A DNA stretch of 64,000 nt from Malania oleifera. Lineage: Eukaryota > Streptophyta > Magnoliopsida > Santalales > Ximeniaceae. The stretch spans positions 80,212,931 to 80,276,930 of the forward strand of contig NC_080419.1 of assembly GCF_029873635.1 (NCBI RefSeq), given 5' to 3'. The notes beneath the pieces were generated by a model. The model did not search any database. It was given only the letters and a program-made list of their open reading frames with translations, and was not told the DNA's origin. Position numbers and translations under genes: made by a program. Positions 57,385 through 64,000 of this stretch are shown piece by piece; position 1 is the stretch's first letter; each line of letters opens with the position of its first letter.

Positions 57385-57800
57385 AACTGTATTGGCTTAA
57401 GATGTCATAGGGTTCAGATTTCAACCAATGCATCAACGTATTATCAGATCATCAGTGATTTGATGCGGGTTGATGTGAAGTTTGAGGATGAAGACAAGGC
57501 ATTGATGTTACTGAATTTCCTATCTGCATCTTATATGTATGAAAATTTGGTAACAACTCTAATGTGGGGAAAGGAAACCCTAAATTTGGAGGAGAACACG
57601 AAGAAAGCCAGTGATGAGATTTAACAAGGTGAAGGGCTTGTGATGAAGGGTAACCAGGAACATGGGAGAAGCAAGTTCCAGAATGGACCGAGTAGCAATA
57701 AATCTCGGTCCTATTCTACGAAGAAGAAGGACATATGGTGTGTTAAGTGCAGAAAAAAAGGCACATAAAACCAGATTGTCTAGAGAGAAAGAATGGGAAT
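57385..57800 (+). pseudogene. copia gag, 3' part with zinc knuckle remnant
   Basis: After a frame change near 57450 it reads SDLMRVDVKFEDEDKALMLL, then YENLVTTLMWGKETLNLEE. A worn zinc knuckle follows near 57735-57780 (WCVKCRKKGT, with the His/Cys half disturbed). Stops at 57622 and 57768 are present. Confidence 0.85.
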
Positions 57801-57899
57801 ACATAAAATCAATAGGGTTCATCAAAATCTACGAATGTAGTGAAAGAAGGAGACTCAAGAAGCAGTGATGGTGATATGCTTTCTATTTCATTGGGTTCA

Positions 57900-58260
57900 A
57901 ATCGTCTCACAGATTCTTAGATCTTGGATTTAGCGTGTTCTTATCATATTACACCAAATAAAGATTAGTTTAGCACCTATAGGTTCAAAAATTCTAGTTC
58001 TGTTTTTATGGGAAATGATGCTCCATGAAAAAAATGTTGGAATAGGGAATATCAGAATTAAAATGCTTGATAGTATTGTGAGAACGTTATGTGATGTTAG
58101 GTATACACCGAATCTACGGAAGAATCTGATTTCATTGGACACTTTAAATTGTAATAGGTTTAGTTACAAGTCTGTAAGTGGAGAAATTAAGGTGAGTAAA
58201 GGTGTTTTAACCGTGATGAAGGGCAAAAGTTAGCAGGGAATATCTATACACTACTAGGTA
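57900..58260 (+). pseudogene. copia protease remnant
   Basis: The text SWILDLACSYHITPNKD near 57915 corresponds to the usual DSG/DSAC-SYH site with the Ser lost. It is followed by NVGIGNIRIKMLDSIVRTL and VRYTPNLRKNLISLDTL. Frame changes and stops separate it from gag and integrase. Confidence 0.7.
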
Positions 58261-59216
58261 TCACAGTTGTGGGTAGAGCTGCAACTAGAGAGTCTGAGTT
58301 AGATAATACTGTTTTATGGCATATGCAATTAGGGCATATAGGCAACCATGGGATAATGGAGCTTCATAAGAGAAATCTTTTGAAGGGTGTCAAAATATGC
58401 AAACTAAATTTCTACAAGTATTGTGTTCTTGGGAAACATAATAGGGTGCAGTTCAAAATAGCCACACACAAGATAGAGATATTTCTCAACTATATTCATT
58501 CAGATGTTTGGGGGTCGGTAAGGGTAGCATCACAGGGAGGAAATATGTACTTCATGAGTTTCATTGATAATTACTCACAAAAGGTCCGGGTGTACTTTAT
58601 GCGACACAAGTCAGAGATGTTTGCCAAGTTCAAATTGTGGAAAGTTGAAGTGGAAAACCAAACTAGGAGGAAGATTAAATGCCTTAGGTCAGACAATGGA
58701 ATTGAGTACACTAATTCAAGGTTCATGGAGTTGTACGAGCATCATGACATTAAGAGACACTTCACAGTATGTAAGACACCGCAATATAATGGTGTGGCAG
58801 AAAGGATGACCAGAACTATAGCTGAAAGAGCTTGGTGTCTCAGGGTGAATGTAGGGCTTGCAAATAACTTTGGGTAGAGGTAGTAAATATGACGTGTTTT
58901 CTTGATTAATAGATCACCAAGGGCATCACTAAATGGGAAAGTTGCAGAGGAGGTGTGGATAGATAGCGTTGTAGACTACTATGGTTTGAGAGTGTTTGGA
59001 AGTCCAGCCTATGTGCATATTTCTAGTAAGGATAGATCGAAACTTTATGCAAAGTCTAGAAAATGCATCTTTCTAAGGTATCAGAAAGGGGTGAAAGGGT
59101 TCAAGCTGTGGGTTCGTAAGAGAAACAAGGTGGTGAGAGACATGGTTTTTGATGAAAAAGCCATGTTGCAGTGTACTCAGGAAGAAAAAGAAAAGAAACA
59201 GGTGCTAGAAAACTGA
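58261..59216 (+). pseudogene. copia GAG-pre-integrase and integrase
   Basis: LWHMQLGHIGNHGIMELHKR near 58312 is the pre-integrase finger. The catalytic residues follow: NYIHSDVWG (Asp, near 58495), CLRSDNGIEYTNSRFMELYE (Asp, near 58685) and TPQYNGVAERM (Glu, near 58780). The FGSPAYVHISSKDRSKLY and KCIFLRYQKGVKGFKLW blocks lie at 58995-59115. Stops near 58876-58888 split it. Confidence 0.88.
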
Positions 59217-59341
59217 AGCGACAATGAGCATGTGATGTAGGTGGAGTTAGAGACTCATGACAGAGATGACAATGTTCAGAATGCAAGGAGTTCTAACTTG
59301 GAAGACTAGCAGCATCATAGTATAGCTATACACAGGCTTAG

Positions 59342-60712
59342 ATGCACTATCAGGCTACCCCCAGGTATGGATTTGATGATCTAGTTTCTTATGCCCTTAT
59401 AACTAGTAGCAAGGATCCTACTACTTTTCAAGAGGCGGTGCATAGCCAAGAGAATAGTAGATGGATGGGTGCTCTGATGGAAGAGATGGAGTCACTGCAT
59501 AAGAACCAGACGTGGGAGTTACCAGAACTTCCAGAAGGGAAGAGAGTGATAGGATGCAAATGGGTATATAGGAAGAAAGAAGCGGTATCAGAAAAATAAG
59601 GAGAAAAGTTTAAAGTTCAGTTAGTAGCAAAGAGTTACTCACAGAGGAAAGGGTTTGATTATGATGAGATCTTCTTCCCTCTGGCCAGACACACTTCCAT
59701 CAAGGCAGTGTTGGGGTTGGTGACGCATTTTGATATGCATTTGGAGCAGATGGATGTAAAGAACCCATTTTTCCATGGTGATTTAGAGGAGTTGATTTAC
59801 ATGGCACAGCCAAAAGGGTTTAGTTAACCTGGATTGCAACACTTGGTTTGTAAATTAAGAAAATCACTTTACGGGTTAAAGTAGTCTCCAAAGCAGTGAT
59901 ACAAGAATTTTGACTCCTATATTATTCATATTGACTACATAAGGCGTGAGTATGATTGTTGCGTTTATGTGAAGAGTCTTGATGATGGTTCACTTATTTT
60001 TCTATTGCTTTATGTGGATGACGTGTTGATTGTTGCGAGGAATATGACTGAGGTTAATCAGTTGAAAACTCTGTTGAGTAAAGAATTTGACATGAAGGAT
60101 TTAGGTGCGACCAATAAAATTCTTGGGATGGAGATTTGCAGAGACATAATTTCAGGGAGATTGTGGTTATCTCAGGATAACTATGTTGAGAGAGTGTTGG
60201 AGAGGTTTAACATGAATAATGCAAAACCGGTGAGTACACCGTTTGTGAATCATTTTAGATTGTCTACCACCTAGTGCCAAAAGATAGATGATGATGTTAA
60301 TGACATGTCAGAGGTCCCATATGCCAGTGCAGTGTGATGCTTGCTGTATGCTATGGTATGTACAATATCAGATTTGACCCAAGCTATTAGTGTGGTGAGC
60401 AAGTTTCTTTCAAATCTAGGTCGACAACATTAGCATGCAGCCAAGTGGATTTTCATATACTTGAGGCATACTAAAGGCTATGACATCATGTTCGGCAGGC
60501 AATAGAGTGATCCTTTAGTTTTGGGATATGTGGATGCAAACTATGTAGGAAATTTGGATGACAGAAGATCTACCACAAGGTATGTGTTCACACTTGTGGG
60601 AGGGCCTATTTGTTGGAGGTCCATGGTTCAGTCTCTAGTTACACTATTTACATTTGAGTGAGAGTATATGGTAATGGCCGAAACTGTCAAGGAAGCATTT
60701 TGGCTAACAAGA
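59342..60712 (+). pseudogene. copia reverse transcriptase and RNase H, truncated
   Basis: RT begins WMGALMEEMESLHKNQTWEL near 59462, then VIGCKWVYRKK. It continues after a stop with QLVAKSYSQRKGFDYDEIFF, LEQMDVKNPFFHGDLEE and LRKSLYGLK, and reaches the catalytic LLYVDDVLIVA near 60010. RNase H has LGYVDANYVGNLDDRRSTT near 60525 and ends abruptly at EAFWLT near 60708, where another LTR begins. Several stops (59599, 59826, 59880, 60271) occur. Confidence 0.88.
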
Positions 60713-61180
60713 TTTATGACGACCCCAAAAATATATATACGAGTAAAACATGGTAAATGTTAACTGGTTATTTACTTCTACGCACTACCTTAGTATAATA
60801 ATAAAGTAATGAATATGGTCATTAAACTAGTGTCACTACAAATGTATTTTTCTGTTAGGATCCTTGATTCTATGTTTGATGCCTAAGAAAGATCTTGTCT
60901 AAGTGAGTATTCAAAGACCATTGCGGCTCAGTAGCTCCCTGGAGGTCGGTCTAGTCAAAGTAAAATTTCATATGATAAACATAGTAGACATAAAGGATGC
61001 AATGATAAAAAAATATTTAATAAATAAAAAAGGGGTGTCGGTAGCAGCCAACACCCTATTTGCAATCCTTACCCATTTCCCTACATGCCATCCCATCCCC
61101 ATCAATTATTTAAAAAAATTAAAATTAAAATTTCACCCCCCAAACTTTTATAAATTCAAATTTTCTCCCAAAAGTTTTCC

Positions 61181-61188
61181 TATAAATA
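61181..61188 (+). promoter_or_regulatory. LTR TATA box
   Basis: tataaata sits about 460 bp into the LTR. Confidence 0.55.
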
Positions 61189-61565
61189 GGAAGCTCTCAA
61201 CCTTCATTTTCACAAAAATTTTTGAAAGGAAGAGAAGGAAAAGTGAGTGAAAGAATTAGTGGTAGAGAGAGAATTTTCATTATACTTAAAATTCTTACTC
61301 ACTCACTCTTTCCAATCTTACTTGTATAAAAATAAAATTTTAGTGTGATCATTTCATAGGATTAAATTAAGGTAAATAAGTCTAATTATGTTAGTTCTTT
61401 TTAATAAAATATAATTGATTTTATAAGTAAGTTTATACTAGTTGTTTTGAAAACATTCCCGAGTTTATTTTAATGCATTATGATATTCTGTTAAAAATAA
61501 ATAAATATTTTTAGCACGAAAATCATGTGGCATGAGCTTATTTTTATTAAGTTACGTTGTTTATT

Positions 61566-61860
61566 TTGCGGACAATTTGGAATGGTAAAATTATTATGAT
61601 GTCATTTTATTGCATAAAATATATATTAAATATTTTATGATGTTCAAATTATGTATACAATTTTTATGATATTGTTCATTTTATTGCAAAAATTATTTAT
61701 TAAATTTTTATAATGTTGTTCAAATTATATATACAATTTTTATGATATTGTTCATTTTGTTGCAAAAATTATATATTAAATTTTTATGATGTTGTTCAAA
61801 TTATATACACAATTTTTATGATGTTGTTCATTTTATTGTGTAAATTATATAAATTATATA
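61566..61860. repeat. 76-bp tandem repeat array
   Basis: gttcaaattat-g/a-tatac recurs at 61642, 61718 and 61794, each followed by aatttttatgat-a/g-ttgttcatttt. A diverged copy precedes them. The array is AT-rich and non-coding. Confidence 0.85.
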
Positions 61861-62167
61861 GTAGTATGTTTTTAAAACCCTTTATGGCTTAAAGATCACA
61901 GAATTAGAGATGCTTGGTATCGTAGCTTAGAGTTTATAGTTTATAGAGTGTACCCACACTGTTTATAGAGTAGTTTTGAAGAACAATGAATTTTTCCTGA
62001 GTACACACCTAGTTTTGGACTAGGATTTAATAGGGAAAATCTCAATTTACAGTTTACAATTTGATTTAGCTTAGTCGGCTAGCCAGTTAAATCTAGTCTT
62101 TGGACTGCACAACCTTGTCATGGGAGTAAATATAGCTTACAGTTAACATGACTAAGGGAGTAAATAT

Positions 62168-62199
<32 letters not shown>
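62168..62199. repeat. (CA)n microsatellite
   Basis: A run of 16 ac/ca units. A second (CA)n run lies at 62256-62275. Confidence 0.9.
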
Positions 62200-62203
<4 letters not shown>

Positions 62204-62339
62204 TTTCCTTTGTTTTTTTCCTTCAAATCACCATTTAGGCATAAAATGGCCCTGTTCACACACACACACACACACATATAACAATAACAATGCAAATATC
62301 CTAAGCTTACTAGTTTATCCCAACATAAGATTTATAATA

Positions 62340-63516
62340 TTGAAATATGTGGGATAAACTTAACTAAACTCCCAAAAATGAATCAAACAATCAATCAAAC
62401 AAATAGGAGTATTAACACTATCTAATAAACACAATAACAATCAATAACCTCTCACAATATCAAGATCTATCAAGGGAATAAATATTTGAGAGTATTTTGG
62501 GTAAAATGAGATTTTGAGATAGAGAGGATTTTTGCTAATTATTTTGGCTAATCTCTTACTAATCCTCACAAATGAATCCATATTTATAGACAAGGTAAAA
62601 AATATAATCATTTGGGACCTATTGGGTATTCTTAGAAAATTCTAAAATGCTTAGGAAATATTAATCCCAAATTAACCCTTATTTACCCTAATTAAAATAA
62701 TTTTAACCCGGCAAGGTTCAGGTGGCTGAATTGAGGTTCAGTCGCTCGAATAAACACATTTTTAAAAGGCCTTAAAAATGGTTCGATAGCCCGAGTGCAG
62801 GTTCAGTAGCTCGAAAAAAAGTTAGAAACATTTGTTCGTAGGTTCGAGAGCCCAGTCCTAGGTTTGGTAGCTCGAACGCATGTGTTCAGTCGCCCGGGGC
62901 CTATTTGAACAAAAATGCTCGGCATCCCAAGTTAGTGAAATGTCTTTTTCGAAGGGTTCGGTCGCCCAAGGAAGATATGGTCAAAATGTGTTCGGTTGTC
63001 GAAAGCATGGTCAAATTGTTGACTTCTCAACAATTTGGGCGCCCGAGGTGAAATGAACCCCTGGGGTTCGGTCGCCTAAGCTTTCTCAATTTTTCCTATA
63101 TTATTCAATTTTATTCATTTTTAGCACTCCTTAATTTTGTATGATATATGTGCATGTGTGTTGGGACCTAGAGTCATATTAGGGTCACACTAAGGTCGTT
63201 TTGAGATAGTCCCAAAAATCTGGCGTTGGTTGACTGAAGGGTGCCCTAAGGTCATTCGGTCCCTATGATCAGTCTACGGTTATTTTTGAGCTTACAAAAC
63301 CTACATGCATGACATGCAAAGATTATTACAGACCGATATAAATTATTATGGACCCAAATAATATAAATTACAACAAGAAATAATCTTCAGGGTCTTCAGG
63401 CTTTACTTTGTATGCCATCAATTGATTTGCTAATATAAACCTACACACAAATTTGAAAGTTATCAAATACTAGAGTATTTGTCATTATCAAAATCGGATG
63501 TGACCTATAATGTCAA
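62340..63516 (-). mobile_element. reverse-oriented copia-type LTR
   Basis: On the minus strand it starts tgttgacattataggtcac, then gattttgataatgacaaat, matching the LTR ending at 57384. Words such as ggttcggtcgcc and gttcagtcgctcgaa are frequent at 62715-63075. The left (3') end is truncated or diverged, since the usual cccaagagggggg block is absent. Confidence 0.65.
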
Positions 63517-64000
63517 CATAGAAGTTGATGAATACTCACCCTCCCATAAAGAGCTTTCTATGCTATTCTCACTCTGGCACTAGGAAACATTAATATGGTC
63601 GAGAATTCATGCTACTATTTTTAGCTTAGGGAAAAACTATTTCTGAAAAATAACTCTACACTAGTATTTACATGATGGAAACCAATCCCAAACACATGAG
63701 ACAAGCAGTCATAGGTAAACATAATGCCATGAACAAACTCTGCTCGTGATACAACATAAAATGAGCCTTAGTCTAATTCTCCTAGCATCTTGGTAAGGGA
63801 ATATGAATCTCGTAGCTATTGAAGCAAGTACTTTTCATCGGCCAATGTCATCTTCACGCCAAAACTATTGTGGCACACATTAACAATGTGATTTTGGACT
63901 ACTAATATATTTGCCTTTTTCACTTTTTCTATGTCATAATATTTGGCAATGAAAATAGAAAAAAATTGAATTCTGGCATGAATGGAGTTAACCTCAACCT
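63517..64000. other. right edge of window, nothing recognised
   Basis: AT-rich text with no open frame of note or known element signature. Confidence 0.5.

Larger units (their letters stand above)
60717..62120 (+). mobile_element. LTR inserted in copia RNase H
   Basis: It starts tgacgaccccaaaaatata, directly after the broken RNase H frame. It has a TATA box tataaatagg (61181) followed by a leader-like region, and a 76-bp tandem array (61566-61860). Its first 240 bp match the reverse complement of 9490-9741. The right end is not clear, and no internal genes follow. Confidence 0.6.

Noticed and set aside
62148..62357. Thr/His-rich 69-codon frame
   Set aside because: It is read through two (CA)n microsatellites.
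1..64000. A new multi-gene defence, biosynthetic or regulatory system
   Set aside because: Outside the helicase, every strong coding signal belongs to a known transposon class. No co-oriented cluster of unknown genes was found.

Overview
The window is nuclear DNA of a flowering plant, most likely a eudicot with a repeat-rich genome. This rests on AT-rich non-coding sequence, GT-AG introns up to almost 9 kb long, plant-type Ty1/copia and Ty3/gypsy retrotransposons with initiator-Met-tRNA primer sites, plant hAT transposons, L1-type LINE pieces and one host gene matching the plant RH27/RH51 DEAD-box helicases. I see no bacterial operon, CRISPR array, rRNA, tRNA or organellar block.

Layout. Bases 1-9.8 kb hold an old gypsy element on the + strand (LTR, gag, protease). 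It is broken by a minus-strand LTR (about 1.44-3.29 kb), a 4.66-kb hAT transposon with a perfect 8-bp target duplication (4278-8938), and a minus-strand LTR fragment (about 9.22-9.74 kb). Bases 9830-16827 are a structurally complete but mutated gypsy element of Del/Tekay type with the 5-bp duplication tttaa. Its 5' LTR has lost about 1.3 kb, and many of its stops look like decayed Gln codons. From 16.8 to 20.6 kb there are copia-like LTR and post-pol fragments. A second, non-autonomous relative of the hAT element lies at 20.6-22.6 kb.

Bases 23226-44394 (+ strand) are the only convincing host gene: a 12-exon gene for a 576-residue DEAD-box RNA helicase of the HAS1/DDX18 (plant RH51/RH27) type, which acts in nucleolar maturation of the large ribosomal subunit. 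All exons are multiples of three, all splice sites are GT-AG and every helicase motif is present. Intron 1 (8.75 kb) has been inflated by LINE fragments, an hAT-like element with an 8-bp target duplication and a minus-strand gypsy element inserted in a LINE. Intron 7 (4.2 kb) carries a 265-bp tandem duplication.

Downstream (44.5-64 kb) is another transposon graveyard. It contains a repeat shared with 19.06-19.83 kb, a short pseudogene fragment resembling a plant TFIP11/STIP-type G-patch protein, a piece of the hAT-like element, and a minus-strand copia element (46.7-52.7 kb, 3' half missing). Next come a solo LTR with perfect atatt duplications (52714-54475) and a + strand copia element (about 54.5-60.7 kb) whose gag is split by a reverse-oriented solo LTR (55308-57384). 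The right end holds two more LTRs. Nothing here looks like a new multi-gene system. The points worth following up are the motif V substitution in the helicase, the sequence modules shared between unrelated-looking transposons, the stop-codon pattern, and the nested insertion order.
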